From the NCBI GenBank assembly GCA_029261795.1, contig JAJDAP010000095.1, forward strand, positions 64,810 through 128,809: a stretch of DNA of 64,000 nucleotides. The letters run 5' to 3'. Each line of letters opens with the position of its first letter. The stretch's first letter is position 1. Under the pieces are notes generated by a model, which saw nothing but the letters and a program-made list of their open reading frames with translations, was not told where the DNA came from and did not search any database. Both the position numbers and the translations under genes were made by a program. Shown here piece after piece: positions 28,418-37,038 of this stretch. Source of the stretch: Deltaproteobacteria bacterium. Lineage in GTDB: Bacteria; Myxococcota_A; UBA9160; UBA6930.

Positions 28418-29920
28418 TCAGCCAGCTTCCAGGAACTTCTGGAGGTACTCGCTGTAGACGTACCAGCCCGCCGCCACGATCGCGCCGAGCAGGGTCGCCA
28501 GCAAGACGATTGGCGTGCCGATGGCACTCACTCGGATCCAGAATGACGAGCGTGTCTTCGTATCGCGCGACGTGACGTAGTTGCCGTAGGTCAGCTCGAG
28601 GATGCGGCCGAGCACGCTGGCATCGGTCCAGTATCTGACATGTGCCATCACCGGGATGCGCCACCCCTTCGTGTGATGGTTCTCGATCAGCCTCTCGCCG
28701 GCATCGTCCCGGAACTCATCGAGGCGACCAGAGACGGGATCGGCCGCGTAGAAGAAGTTGGTCCAGTGAAAGCTGGGCCTGTTCCAGAGGGAGCGCGCGC
28801 CGCCGGGCAGGTAGGCGCTCGGCCAGGGCCGTAGTGCGGGCCAGGTTCGCTCGGACGCGTTCTCCTCATCGAACAGGTACTTCATCTTGTCGAGCGGCGA
28901 ACCCAGGGTCACGAACGAGCGCAGGCTCTTCTCGAGCCGATCCGCGCCGTCATGTTCGCCGCCGGCCGCCACGCGCTTGTTATTCGCCAGTTGCAACAGA
29001 TCGCCGATCACGTTGTAGCTGATGACGGTTCCCAGGCTGTGGCTCACCCAGACGACCTCCTCGAAGCGGTGGCGCTCCCCCGAGATGCGAGGCCAGCGCT
29101 CGCGGGGAAGGTCGTCCAGGTTCTCGTCGAGCCCGATCAGGCGCAGATAGAATCCGCCGACCCGGCGGTCGATGCGCTGCACGATATCGTTCTGCACGTC
29201 GCCCTTCGGTGTGACGTAGAGCGGCACGTCTCCCACGAACTCTTCGAGGATCGCGCGCCACTTGCCGCGCGCCAGCATCACGGCCGCCACGACCCAGAGC
29301 ATCGGGATCAGGAAGACGTAGTAGACGGCGGCCGGCCGCAGCTCGCGAAACGATCTCCAGATCAGGCGAGAACCGCTCGCGACAAGCCAGCCATACGCGG
29401 AAAAGGCCGATTGGCTGCGCCCGCGCCAGACCCGTTCGAAGTAGCGCCGTGGCACCTCGCCTAGCATCGCGAACACCTTCGGCACGGTTTTCTCGAAATC
29501 CGCATAGTCCGCCCAGAACCCGTCGTAGATGTAGGGCTCCGGAACGATCCAACAATCGTCCTGGCTCGCATCCCACTTCCCGGGGTCGCGCGTCCGCACC
29601 GCGTCCTCGATGCCGATCCGCAACGTGGCCGCCGTCTCGCTCATGGACTGTTGGCCGATGCCATGCACCACGTACACGGCCACCTTGCGGAACGGACTCT
29701 CGACCCAGCCGCCACCCTCGCGGATGTGCTTGGGCACCACACCGAAGTGCCACTGGTAGCGCATCTCGTCGTGATCGTAGGCGCGGGGGCGGTAGCCCTT
29801 GTCGGGGAAGGGCGGAGCCGGCGCCTCGTTCTCGTTCGTGCTCACGGGCTCCGGCGAAGTCTCGGGCGTCTGCAATGGCGCGACCTCCCAGCAGGACGGG
29901 ACGCCGAAATCATGGACCAC
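28418..29920 (-). CDS. membrane-associated alpha/beta-hydrolase-like protein
   Basis: About 500 residues. The fold is suggested by VAVYVVHGIGQQSMSET (oxyanion-hole strand) and the nucleophile elbow VVWVSHSLGTVISYN. Two hydrophobic helices lie near residues 205-225 (YYVFLIPMLWVVAAVML) and 470-490, so it is probably membrane-anchored. Function is unknown; the VHGIGQ/SHSLG set is seen in uncharacterised lipase-like proteins. The start is unsure: GTG at 29920 gives the full frame, and a GTG at 29845 after GGAG would remove a Pro/Glu-rich lead. Confidence 0.65.
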   Translation of the reverse strand: MVHDFGVPSCWEVAPLQTPETSPEPVSTNENEAPAPPFPDKGYRPRAYDHDEMRYQWHFGVVPKHIREGGGWVESPFRKVAVYVVHGIGQQSMSETAATLRIGIEDAVRTRDPGKWDASQDDCWIVPEPYIYDGFWADYADFEKTVPKVFAMLGEVPRRYFERVWRGRSQSAFSAYGWLVASGSRLIWRSFRELRPAAVYYVFLIPMLWVVAAVMLARGKWRAILEEFVGDVPLYVTPKGDVQNDIVQRIDRRVGGFYLRLIGLDENLDDLPRERWPRISGERHRFEEVVWVSHSLGTVISYNVIGDLLQLANNKRVAAGGEHDGADRLEKSLRSFVTLGSPLDKMKYLFDEENASERTWPALRPWPSAYLPGGARSLWNRPSFHWTNFFYAADPVSGRLDEFRDDAGERLIENHHTKGWRIPVMAHVRYWTDASVLGRILELTYGNYVTSRDTKTRSSFWIRVSAIGTPIVLLATLLGAIVAAGWYVYSEYLQKFLEAG

Positions 29921-30055
29921 ACAGGTTTCGAGACCATGCCTCGAATGGGGTGTTTCCGGCCGTCAGAAGCCCTCTCCGCCCGCCCGATTGACTCCCCCGG
30001 GCCCCCGCGTTAATCACCACCGTCCGGGCCGCCCCCACCAGGCGCCGCCCGCCGA

Positions 30056-30129
30056 GGCGCCGTAGCCAAGTGGTAAGGCGCGGGACTGCAAATCCCTGAT
30101 CCCCGGTTCGAATCCGGGCGGCGCCTCCA
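30056..30129 (+). tRNA. tRNA-Cys (GCA)
   Basis: A full cloverleaf: 7-bp acceptor stem GGCGCCG/CGGCGCC, D-loop GCCAAGTGGTAAGGC, anticodon arm GGGACTGCAAATCCC with anticodon GCA, T-arm CCCGGTTCGAATCCGGG, discriminator T and an encoded CCA. The 218 bases after it (to the Fic gene) hold no gene I can support. It marks the change from household genes to the accessory stretch and is a plausible integration site, but no repeat of its 3' end was found. Confidence 0.97.
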
Positions 30130-30347
30130 ATGTTTTCGGACACACGAGGGTTCGCCGAACCTCGGGCTGCTCCGGGTCCGCAACTGGCATCGATTCAGCT
30201 GCTGCCGAAGAGAGCTTTGCCCAAACAACGGCTGAAAATGGAGAGGTGGACGCTTGCTAAGGATGTCTCGTCGACATTGGGGATGGCAAGTTCAACCCCT
30301 GCTTCAGATGGCCGAGCAGGCGGCCAATGTTGTCTGTGGGACTGTCG

Positions 30348-31895
30348 TCAGGCATTGCGGCTGAACTCCTCGCGATAGAGGGTCTCGATCGTCGCGGCTT
30401 CCTCTTCCGTGAGGCTCGCAAACTCACGCTCTCTGGCACGCTTCGACAGCGAGCCTCCGTTTTTCCGCAGGAACCGGAACAGGAGGTCTGTGGTTGCGCT
30501 CGGCATGTCGACGAGCACCTGCACGCGGTTGGAGAAGCTGTCATAGGCCTGGAGCAGCGCTGTCTCCTGGGGGAGGTCCTCCTCGATCGTCTCCTGAACG
30601 CAGCGATAGAGGAACTCGGCGTGCGGCGTCGCGTCAAAGAAGCGATACAAGTCTGCCGTATTATTCAGGACGCGGACGTTTCCGGATTCGGTCGGTTCCC
30701 ATTCGATGAGCGGAAGGATCGGGCGCGAATGGGTTTCGAGGGTGGTCCGGTAGTCACCGATGTGGCGCAGGATCGCCGCGCTGATGGGGAAGACGAGCCC
30801 CGGCGGATTGAATCCACGCTCGGCGAGGACGTGGTGAATCAGAAAGCGGTGGATACGGCCGTTTCCATCCTCGAAGGGGTGGACATAGACGAAGCCAAAG
30901 GCTGCGCAGGCCGCTGCGACGACGGGGTCCAGCTCGCGCGATGACTCCTGGGTGAAAGCAACCAAACCCTCCACAAGGAACGGCAGGTCTTCGTGTCGTG
31001 CAGAAACGTGGTCGGGAATGGCTGCGCCGGTTCGTCGGTCGTGTTGGCCGACAAAGCCGCCTTCGGTGCGAAGTCCGAGACTCACGAAGCGTGCATCGCC
31101 GATGACGAGGCGTTGCAGGCGGAGCAACTCAGCCAGGTCGAGAGGCGTCGCTCCAGCCTGTCCAATGGCCTGCCCCCATCGGACAATGCGGCTCTGAGGC
31201 GGCTGCTCCCCTTCGATGGCAAAGCTGGACTTGGAGTCTTCGAGAAGAAGGAATGCGGCGGCCCGCGCGAGGATGTCGGCGGGCACGGGCGCGACTGCGT
31301 CGCGCGCACGCTTGGCCAGGTCCTGATCGATGGCCTCTTCGAGGGCAGGCGTGCGAAAGACGAGCGGGCAAAAGTCTGATGTGCCCGGCAGGTTGTCGTG
31401 AACGCGGTGGCGGGGTGAACGCTCGCCGGCAACGGCGAATTGCAGCTTGGGATCGAGCGCGTCGCTATAGGAGCCGCGCGTGGCGTCGGGAAGATCGAGG
31501 GTGTCGCCGGTAAGCCACTCGTAGAGAAACCAGATTCGGCGGGCGTATGCGCCCGTGGGCTGGGCTCTGACGAGCTGCTCGATGGGCTTGGGACCGGTGG
31601 CGCGGAACAGGCGCTTGAGGACTAGAAGATCCAGGCCCTCGCGCTTCAGGGCAAAGGTCAGATGGCCGGCCAGGCTATCGTTCGGCGCGTGGCGGGGTGT
31701 GAGGAGCTGCCAGCCGCCGGTTCGAGCGGCTCTGTGGCGTTCGCCTGTGGCATGGAGCAGGCCCGGCAGGGGGCCTTCGAGCCCGTAGGTGTCGATGAGA
31801 GCAGCGTATCCGGCTAGATGGCCGGGCTCGGGAAGCCGCCGCTCACGAAAAACGGTGACAAGCCCTGAAGATTGATGATCTGCTGTTGGGCTCAT
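30348..31895 (-). CDS. Fic-domain protein with N-terminal inhibitory motif
   Basis: 515 residues. The Fic active site is HPFEDGNGRIHR (339-350). An inhibitory helix motif SSFAIEGE ([S/T]xxxE[G/N]) lies at 223-230, before the Fic domain, as in class II Fic proteins that hold themselves in check. The N-terminal 200 residues resemble a winged-helix/DNA-associated region but are not assigned. The C-terminal part (SLTEEEAATIETLYREEF) is helical. Fic enzymes usually transfer AMP to proteins. It lies downstream of a decayed hipB-like gene whose promoter region it now uses. Confidence 0.88.
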   Translation of the reverse strand: MSPTADHQSSGLVTVFRERRLPEPGHLAGYAALIDTYGLEGPLPGLLHATGERHRAARTGGWQLLTPRHAPNDSLAGHLTFALKREGLDLLVLKRLFRATGPKPIEQLVRAQPTGAYARRIWFLYEWLTGDTLDLPDATRGSYSDALDPKLQFAVAGERSPRHRVHDNLPGTSDFCPLVFRTPALEEAIDQDLAKRARDAVAPVPADILARAAAFLLLEDSKSSFAIEGEQPPQSRIVRWGQAIGQAGATPLDLAELLRLQRLVIGDARFVSLGLRTEGGFVGQHDRRTGAAIPDHVSARHEDLPFLVEGLVAFTQESSRELDPVVAAACAAFGFVYVHPFEDGNGRIHRFLIHHVLAERGFNPPGLVFPISAAILRHIGDYRTTLETHSRPILPLIEWEPTESGNVRVLNNTADLYRFFDATPHAEFLYRCVQETIEEDLPQETALLQAYDSFSNRVQVLVDMPSATTDLLFRFLRKNGGSLSKRAREREFASLTEEEAATIETLYREEFSRNA

Positions 31896-31909
31896 GAAAA
31901 CCGATTCTA

Positions 31910-31951
31910 AATTATGAATTTTGATGATTCAAGTAAATAATTGTGAATTTT
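31910..31951 (-). promoter_or_regulatory. paired AATTrTGAATTTT operator-like repeats before the Fic gene
   Basis: Two 13-bp direct repeats, AATTATGAATTTT (31910-31922) and AATTGTGAATTTT (31939-31951), differ at one base and are 29 bases apart. They sit in a sharply AT-rich segment just upstream of the Fic ATG. The layout mirrors the repeats ahead of hipB at 33833, so an Xre/HipB-type repressor is the likely binder (inference). Confidence 0.45.
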
Positions 31952-32226
31952 TATAACACTGGAGCACCAGGCCAAGCTCGTCCGATCTGACATCGGCAAG
32001 GTCGCCCAGACGCCCTGCCAGGCCCAGGACGAAGAGAACGCGCGCGTAGATTCCCAGAGAGACGCCAGGATCGCCCTTCTCGACCTTGGACAGGGTTGTT
32101 CAGCTGATCGAGGCTCTCTCGGCCATGAGCGCGACCGGGATGCGCCTACGGCGCCGCGCATCCCGCAAGTCCTCTCCGAGCTTCCTCGAGGCCCGTTTGA
32201 CGGGCAGTAGGCCGAGCAGAAGAAGA
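31929..32226 (-). pseudogene. decayed second hipB-like Xre antitoxin gene
   Basis: The segment is clearly paralogous to the hipB gene at 33471: LPVKRASRKLGEDLRDARRR matches LPVKRALRKFGGDIRDARRR, and KVEKGDPGVSLGIYARVLFV is nearly the same in both. In the HTH recognition region SISRPTLSK has become SIS-stop-TTLSK, so the protein is cut at its DNA-binding helix. It also lacks an obvious start codon and its tail diverges into AT-rich sequence. It directly follows hipA, suggesting tandem duplication of an antitoxin gene or recombination between two modules. Confidence 0.75.
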
Positions 32227-33471
32227 TCAGCAGGAGGCTGCGCGGAGGTCGTCGTGTTCGAATGCTGAGGCCATGCGGTCCATCTCAGCCTTGCGCCCCC
32301 CAAGAGAGGCTGCAGTCTCACGCCAGCTCGAAGCCGCCTGCCCAACTTCCCGCGCGATGGCTTTCGCGTCATTCCCGGAGAGTTGGAAGTGCTCGGCGAC
32401 GCTCAGGGCGAGATCGAGAGATGCGGCGCCATCGTCGTAGTCGATGTTCGTGGTGAGGACGCGGGGCTTGATGTCCAGCGGAACCGGATTGAGATCATAG
32501 GCCGGGGCCAGGCGCCAACCTTCCGCGCCCTGATAGAGGAATCCGTGGTTTCTGAGGTGATCGTCGGTGTTGGAGATCAGGATCGAGAACACGATGCGCC
32601 GCCAGAGCTGGTGCGCATCTTCGGTAAGCGCGGCTCCATGTTGGCGGAGCGCAGCTACGAACTCCAGGTAGCTCCGGGCCTCGCGATCTTCAGCGCCTAG
32701 CATGCTCAGGGCCGAGAGAAACGGAACGCGAGCGCCATCGCTTCGGTCGAAGCGGTGCAAGAGGAGAACGGGTTGGCCGGCGGCCTCCTCGAGCCTCCAG
32801 TCGGGCGTGTGAATTCCTGCTCGTTCGGCAAGGCTCAGCGCGACGGCTTCCCAGAGAACAGTGCTGATCTCGTCGTCTCTGTGGGGAAACTTCGCGATCG
32901 CGAGCTGGCCGTCCCGGTCCCTGACGGAAGCCTTTGGCCGCGCGCCGCCGAGGGAGGAGCCAGGCGCCAGAAGCAGACGAAGATCCTCCGCACTCTCGTC
33001 TCCGCCGCCCACGCGTTCTGCCGCTGAGAGAAGCGCGGGGAGGGCGACCAGCGGCGGGATCGGGCGATCCTCACTGGCCGCCAGAAAGGGTCCGCCTTCG
33101 TCCAGAGCGAAGCGAAGCGCACCCTGACGTGCTTCATCATTGACCCTGAGGAGAAAGTCGATCTCCATCAGGCTGCGGGGTGCCTCGCCTCGAAGCTGTG
33201 CCCGTCGCCGCTCGGCGCGCTGCATCAGAACACGCCCCCAACGATCTGGCGCGGAATCGCCGATGGCGCCAAAGAGCGCCTTGTCCGTGTGAAAGGGTCC
33301 AGGGCCAAGGGCGAGGGCTGGCTCGAGGGAGAAGCGCTGCGGGTCTTCCAGCCATGCCGGGTCGTGTTCGAAACTGGCGGTGTCGCGACCTCTGCGCGAG
33401 CGAGCCCAGAGGCGGCCCGCGAGGCGCGGTCTTCCGCCAGTGTCGACGTAGACGAAGACCTCGCGGTCCAT
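32227..33471 (-). CDS. hipA: HipA-family serine/threonine kinase toxin
   Basis: 414 residues. The N-terminal subdomain is followed by GSSLGGARPK (171-180, ATP-binding), the lysine in AIAKFPHRDD, the catalytic loop SNTDDHLRNHGFLY (about 300-313) and the metal-binding PAYDLNPVP. E. coli HipA phosphorylates glutamyl-tRNA synthetase and causes growth arrest; this protein's target is not known. The ATG shares a base with the hipB stop (TGATG), the usual coupling for this module. Confidence 0.92.
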   Translation of the reverse strand: MDREVFVYVDTGGRPRLAGRLWARSRRGRDTASFEHDPAWLEDPQRFSLEPALALGPGPFHTDKALFGAIGDSAPDRWGRVLMQRAERRRAQLRGEAPRSLMEIDFLLRVNDEARQGALRFALDEGGPFLAASEDRPIPPLVALPALLSAAERVGGGDESAEDLRLLLAPGSSLGGARPKASVRDRDGQLAIAKFPHRDDEISTVLWEAVALSLAERAGIHTPDWRLEEAAGQPVLLLHRFDRSDGARVPFLSALSMLGAEDREARSYLEFVAALRQHGAALTEDAHQLWRRIVFSILISNTDDHLRNHGFLYQGAEGWRLAPAYDLNPVPLDIKPRVLTTNIDYDDGAASLDLALSVAEHFQLSGNDAKAIAREVGQAASSWRETAASLGGRKAEMDRMASAFEHDDLRAASC

Positions 33472-33818
33472 CAGGAGCCGTCCTTTCGGCCTGGCTTGTC
33501 GCCCCGCTTCGGGTAGCGGATCCGCTGCGGGAGCTGCTCCTCTTCGAGCGCGAGGCCAATCTGGTCGGCCCTAACGTCCGCGAGCTCGCCCAGGCGCTCT
33601 GCCATACCCAGGACGAAGAGAACGCGAGCGTAGACGCCCAGAGAGACGCCCGGATCGCCCTTCTCGACTTTGGAAAGGGTTGGGCGGCTGATCGAGGCTC
33701 TCTCAGCCATGATCGCCGCAGAGATGCGCCGGCGTCGACGGGCGTCCCGGATGTCCCCCCCGAACTTCCTCAGAGCCCGTTTCACGGGCAGGGGCGCTAT
33801 GGCATCCTGTTTCTTCAT
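33471..33818 (-). CDS. hipB: HipB-like Xre-family antitoxin/repressor
   Basis: 115 residues. The helix-turn-helix is FGGDIRDARRRRRISAAIMAERASISRPTLSKVEKG; split here as IRDARRRRRISAAIMAERA and SISRPTLSKVEKGDPG. The C-terminal part pairs with HipA in the family. The ATG at 33818 is chosen, since a start five codons earlier lies in the AT-rich operator region. It should repress its own operon through the repeats at 33833-33880 and neutralise HipA. Confidence 0.85.
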   Translation of the reverse strand: MKKQDAIAPLPVKRALRKFGGDIRDARRRRRISAAIMAERASISRPTLSKVEKGDPGVSLGVYARVLFVLGMAERLGELADVRADQIGLALEEEQLPQRIRYPKRGDKPGRKDGS

Positions 33819-33832
33819 CTCACTTAATACCA

Positions 33833-33880
33833 AGAATTATTTACGTTAATCGATTTAGTGAGAAGAATACTTTACGTTAA
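33833..33880 (-). promoter_or_regulatory. paired TTTACGTTAA operator-like repeats before hipBA
   Basis: AGAATTATTTACGTTAA (33833-33849) and AGAATACTTTACGTTAA (33864-33880) agree at 15 of 17 positions and are 31 bases apart (about three helical turns). They lie directly upstream of hipB in the most AT-rich stretch of the area, where -35/-10 elements would also be. HipB operators are typically repeated in this way. Confidence 0.55.
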
Positions 33881-33927
33881 ATATTGATTGAGCGCCTTAT
33901 CCCCACGGGGTCAGTCCTGCTCGTTCC

Positions 33928-34755
33928 TCAGCTCACCACCAGCTTGTCTCCGACACGGAGTGTTCCCTCGCGGCCCACGGTCATGTAGTTGCCGAAGATG
34001 AGGCCGCTGCCGAAGCGGTCTTCCTTCGGCTTGCGGCGGGTTTCGCCGAGCACCTTCATCAGGTTGTTCTTGGGTCGCTCGCCGGTCTTCTGGTCGGTCG
34101 TGATGATGACGCAGCGTTCGGCCGGGGTGACCTGGAGGAGTTCGACCTGGTCGTTGCTGAGTGCGTCGAGGTGATCCTCCTGGTAGGCGTCCATGCCTTC
34201 CACGGTGACGTTCATGCGGAAGCGGTCCATGCCGACCGGTGTTTCCAGCTTTTCGTTCAGGTCATCGAGCGAAGCCTGGTTGGCCAGGGAGACGGGAGAC
34301 GCGGCGAAGAAGCGTTCCTTGGCGGTGTCGTGCACCCGTTCCATCTGGGGGATCGGGAAGTTGATCTTCCATGGAGCGCTGGGGCTCACGAGTCGCACCG
34401 GCCGACCGATGATGGTCGAGAGCCAGTCCGCGACGGTGTCGCCCTGATCGATCGTCTCGAACTTGTCGAGGACCCAACCGGCCGCACGGTGATCGCCTTC
34501 CTCACGAATAACATGGTCGTAGCAACCGAACTCCGCGTGCTCCAGGCGCAGGACGCCTTCCTCGCGTCGGAGCCCCGCGGCGATCGACGCCACGCGCGGG
34601 GTGTCTTTCTGGTCGACGAGCTTCTCTTCTTCCCAGATCACGAACTCGCGGTCGCCCGCGATCCCCATCTTGCTGATTTCGAGGCTCTCGGTGGCGACGC
34701 CCTGGCAGCCCTTCACCGGATAGGTCCACAGCTCTCGAACGGTGACCTCTTGCAT
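33928..34755 (-). CDS. MOSC-domain protein
   Basis: 275 residues in the MOSC fold: N-terminal beta-barrel domain with LWTYPVKGCQGVA and GIAGDREFVIWEE, then the MOSC core with RFRMNVTVEG, the segment PAERCVIITTDQ, and the final beta strand VGREGTLRVGDKLVV. The family binds the molybdenum cofactor or sulfur carriers; many members reduce N-hydroxylated compounds. The start at 34755 has GGAGGAAG upstream; the longer open frame has no family support. It is divergent from an AraC regulator. Confidence 0.85.
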   Translation of the reverse strand: MQEVTVRELWTYPVKGCQGVATESLEISKMGIAGDREFVIWEEEKLVDQKDTPRVASIAAGLRREEGVLRLEHAEFGCYDHVIREEGDHRAAGWVLDKFETIDQGDTVADWLSTIIGRPVRLVSPSAPWKINFPIPQMERVHDTAKERFFAASPVSLANQASLDDLNEKLETPVGMDRFRMNVTVEGMDAYQEDHLDALSNDQVELLQVTPAERCVIITTDQKTGERPKNNLMKVLGETRRKPKEDRFGSGLIFGNYMTVGREGTLRVGDKLVVS

Positions 34756-34844
34756 GGGTACTTCCTCCAGACGGGTGGTTTCGGTGTGTACCGCAGAATC
34801 TTCGTCCAGACGGGCAGGGCGGTCTTCGCGTATACTGCCATTCG

Positions 34845-35669
34845 ATGTCTCGAAACCGACAATCCACCACCAGGCGCACGCCCCTGGTCGACATCCCGCT
34901 CCGATCACCGCTGTTCGGGCTCGCGCAGGACCATGCTCCGCAAGAGCTGATCCCACCCCATCACCACGATTCCGACCAGCTGATCTACGCCTCGGTCGGG
35001 GTCGTCACGGTGGAGACGGAGGACGGGTTCTGGGTGGTGCCGCCGGCCCGGGCGGTCTGGGTTCCCGCCGGCATCACGCATAGCATCCTGATGTCCGGGC
35101 GCGTCGAGTTCCGTTCGCTCTACCTCGCTCCGGCGCTGGCTCCCATCGAGGGGACACATTGCTGTGTCGTCCAGGTTTCGCCGCTGCTCCGCTCCGCGAT
35201 TCTTCGCGTCATGGAGTTCTCCCATCCGTATCCGCAGCAGGGAAGCGAAGCACGCCTCGTCGAGGTGATCCTCGACGAGATCCAGCTGGCAGAAGTGGCG
35301 CCGCTTCACCTCCCGATGCCCAGCGACGAGCGCGCACGCCGCGTCGCACTCGCCTTCCGCAACGATCCGACCGACCGACGCTCGAGGCAGGCATGGGCCC
35401 ACGTCGCCGGGACCAGCGAACGAACCCTCGAACGCCTCTTCCACGCCGAGGTCGGCACGAGCTTCGGAAAGTGGCAGCGCCAGACCCGCCTGCTCGCTGC
35501 CCTCGAGTTCCTGGCCGCGGGACAAAGCGTGACGAACGCTGCGCTCGATGTTGGCTTTCAGACGCCCAGCGCCTTCATCACGATGTTCCGGCGGGCGATG
35601 GGGACGACGCCGGCGCGGTACTTTGCGGAGGGGCCGCGGGTAGAGGAGGGGGCAGGTGCTGATGGGTAG
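34845..35669 (+). CDS. AraC-family transcriptional regulator with cupin sensor
   Basis: 274 residues. The N-terminal cupin part has IPPHHHDSDQLIYASVGVVT and a later VPAGITHSILM; the C-terminal AraC DNA-binding domain has two HTHs, including AHVAGTSERTLERLFHAEVG and the signature ALDVGFQTPSAFITMFRRAMG. It lies divergent from the MOSC gene with 89 bases between starts, so it may control that gene, although no operator is evident. Confidence 0.9.
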   Translation: MSRNRQSTTRRTPLVDIPLRSPLFGLAQDHAPQELIPPHHHDSDQLIYASVGVVTVETEDGFWVVPPARAVWVPAGITHSILMSGRVEFRSLYLAPALAPIEGTHCCVVQVSPLLRSAILRVMEFSHPYPQQGSEARLVEVILDEIQLAEVAPLHLPMPSDERARRVALAFRNDPTDRRSRQAWAHVAGTSERTLERLFHAEVGTSFGKWQRQTRLLAALEFLAAGQSVTNAALDVGFQTPSAFITMFRRAMGTTPARYFAEGPRVEEGAGADG

Positions 35670-35704
35670 CGGGCAATCGGTCAGTTCTGGCCCGCACCGC
35701 TTCG

Positions 35705-35899
35705 TCAACCGCCGGCCAACCAGCGACTGATTGCCCGCTGTCTCTGCGTGATCGCTTCGGACCGCTGTTCCGGGGAGATCGTCGGCGTGGTGGCTGGAAG
35801 GTTCGCCCGAATGCGTTCGAAGGGCACGACGGTCGCGCTGAGCGTCTCGGGGTACTGGTCGCAGTAGGTCCAGCGGCCGAATGGCGGCCGGCGCAGGGA
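35705..35899 (-). pseudogene. possible gene remnant
   Basis: A frame of about 64 codons without a start codon, ending TGA at 35707-35705, reads like coding sequence: FGRWTYCDQYPETLSATVVP, FERIRANLPATTPTISPEQR and ITQRQRAISRWLAGG. A stop lies just before its first codons. No family is recognised. It occupies the otherwise empty 264-base gap between the AraC gene and the mobile mystery pair. Confidence 0.3.
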
Positions 35900-35933
35900 T
35901 CAGAGCATAGAAGCATCACTGCCACAGGTCGCT

Positions 35934-36545
35934 TCACCCGAGCACTTCACCCTTGGCGAAGCGGATGAGCCGTTCGAAGCGCCCCTGATCAGCCTCTCGC
36001 AATGCGGCGATGTATTCCGAACGTGCCTCTCCCATGCTCACCAGGTCGACGTTTCCCCAGGGCAGCGCGGAGGAGCCATTGAACTCGAGCAACAGGTCGG
36101 CGCAGAGCCGGGCGTGCCGACCGTTGCCGTTCGGAAACGGGTGGATCCACACGAGCTTGTGGTGGAAGCGAGTGGCGAGCTCGGGCCAACCGTAGACCTG
36201 GTTGTCGATCCAATAGGACGTGTTGTCGCAGAGCAGCTTCAGCTGGGTCTGGATGTCGTGAGGCGCAACGCCAAGCGTGGTTTCTCGCTGGCGAAACGTG
36301 CCCGCCCAACGCCAGGTGTCGTCGAACATTCGCGCGTGCAGGTTCTTGTGCCCGGTGGGGGTAAGCAGCTCTTTCCTGAGTCGGGCCGACGAGCGTGCCC
36401 AGGCGATCGCCTTGGTGACGTTTGTTTGTTCGAATTCGTTGAGCTGAGCCTGCATCGTGAGATCTGGAATCAGATCATTGAGAAGGTCCGCGTCGAGGGG
36501 AGTCGCGCCTTCGGGGTAATCCAGCTTCAACGAGCCAGGTCCCAA
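35934..36545 (-). CDS. mobile mystery protein B (Fic domain)
   Basis: 203 residues. It contains the Fic motif HPFPNGNGRHAR, preceded by LATRFHHKLVWI, and the family-specific N terminus (LKLDYPEGATPLDADLLNDL) of the mobile mystery protein B group. The family is always found next to mobile mystery protein A and moves between genomes. It overlaps that gene by 19 bases. It is presumed to be the AMP-transferring (toxin) member of a two-gene toxin-antitoxin-like system. Confidence 0.9.
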   Translation of the reverse strand: MGPGSLKLDYPEGATPLDADLLNDLIPDLTMQAQLNEFEQTNVTKAIAWARSSARLRKELLTPTGHKNLHARMFDDTWRWAGTFRQRETTLGVAPHDIQTQLKLLCDNTSYWIDNQVYGWPELATRFHHKLVWIHPFPNGNGRHARLCADLLLEFNGSSALPWGNVDLVSMGEARSEYIAALREADQGRFERLIRFAKGEVLG

Positions 36546-37000
36546 AGGGAACGCGGCATCTCACGGACCAGGTCCTCTGTCAGCTGGTCGATCTGTTGCT
36601 TCGTGAACCTGGCTGCGACCCCTTGGCTCTCGAGCACCATGCTGTGGGACGCGCGTTCCACCATCTGGGTCGCGACGGCGCGTGCGCGGCGCCGGACGAT
36701 GTCTTCGAGCGAGCCTTCCAAGGGCACGAGCGCGTAGACGACTCGACAGTCGAGTGCCTCTGCAGCGCGCTCGAGCGTTCGAAGCGTGATGGCGCCTCGC
36801 GCCTCGGATCGTTCGAGTGCAGCGACCGCCGGCTGCTTGATCCCTATCCGATCTGCCAGCTGCCGTCCGCTCATCCCAAGCGCGGTCCGGACGGCTCGAA
36901 CCCAGCCATTCTTCGGCCGGGTGGGTGTCAGCCGCTTCAGGGGTTTGAGCTGTTGGTCCAGCTGGCTTCGGAAGAGTTGTTTCGACCGTTGAGTTGCCAT
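36527..37000 (-). CDS. mobile mystery protein A (Xre-type HTH)
   Basis: 157 residues. The HTH segment GWVRAVRTALGMSGRQLADR and GIKQPAVAALERSEARGAIT, followed by LERAAEALDCRVVYALVP and the C-terminal EDLVREMPRSLWDLAR, are the signature of mobile mystery protein A. It pairs with the Fic protein encoded just downstream and likely represses the operon, since a palindrome and matching half-site lie upstream (37039-37086). Confidence 0.9.
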   Translation of the reverse strand: MATQRSKQLFRSQLDQQLKPLKRLTPTRPKNGWVRAVRTALGMSGRQLADRIGIKQPAVAALERSEARGAITLRTLERAAEALDCRVVYALVPLEGSLEDIVRRRARAVATQMVERASHSMVLESQGVAARFTKQQIDQLTEDLVREMPRSLWDLAR

Positions 37001-37038
37001 TTTTCGATTCCCTATACAGCGTAAATCGGAAAATATTC

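Noticed and set aside
29910-30228. Reverse-strand frames reading through tRNA-Cys (containing RIRTGDQGFAVPRL)
   Set aside because: This is the antisense of a well-formed tRNA, a known source of spurious proteins.
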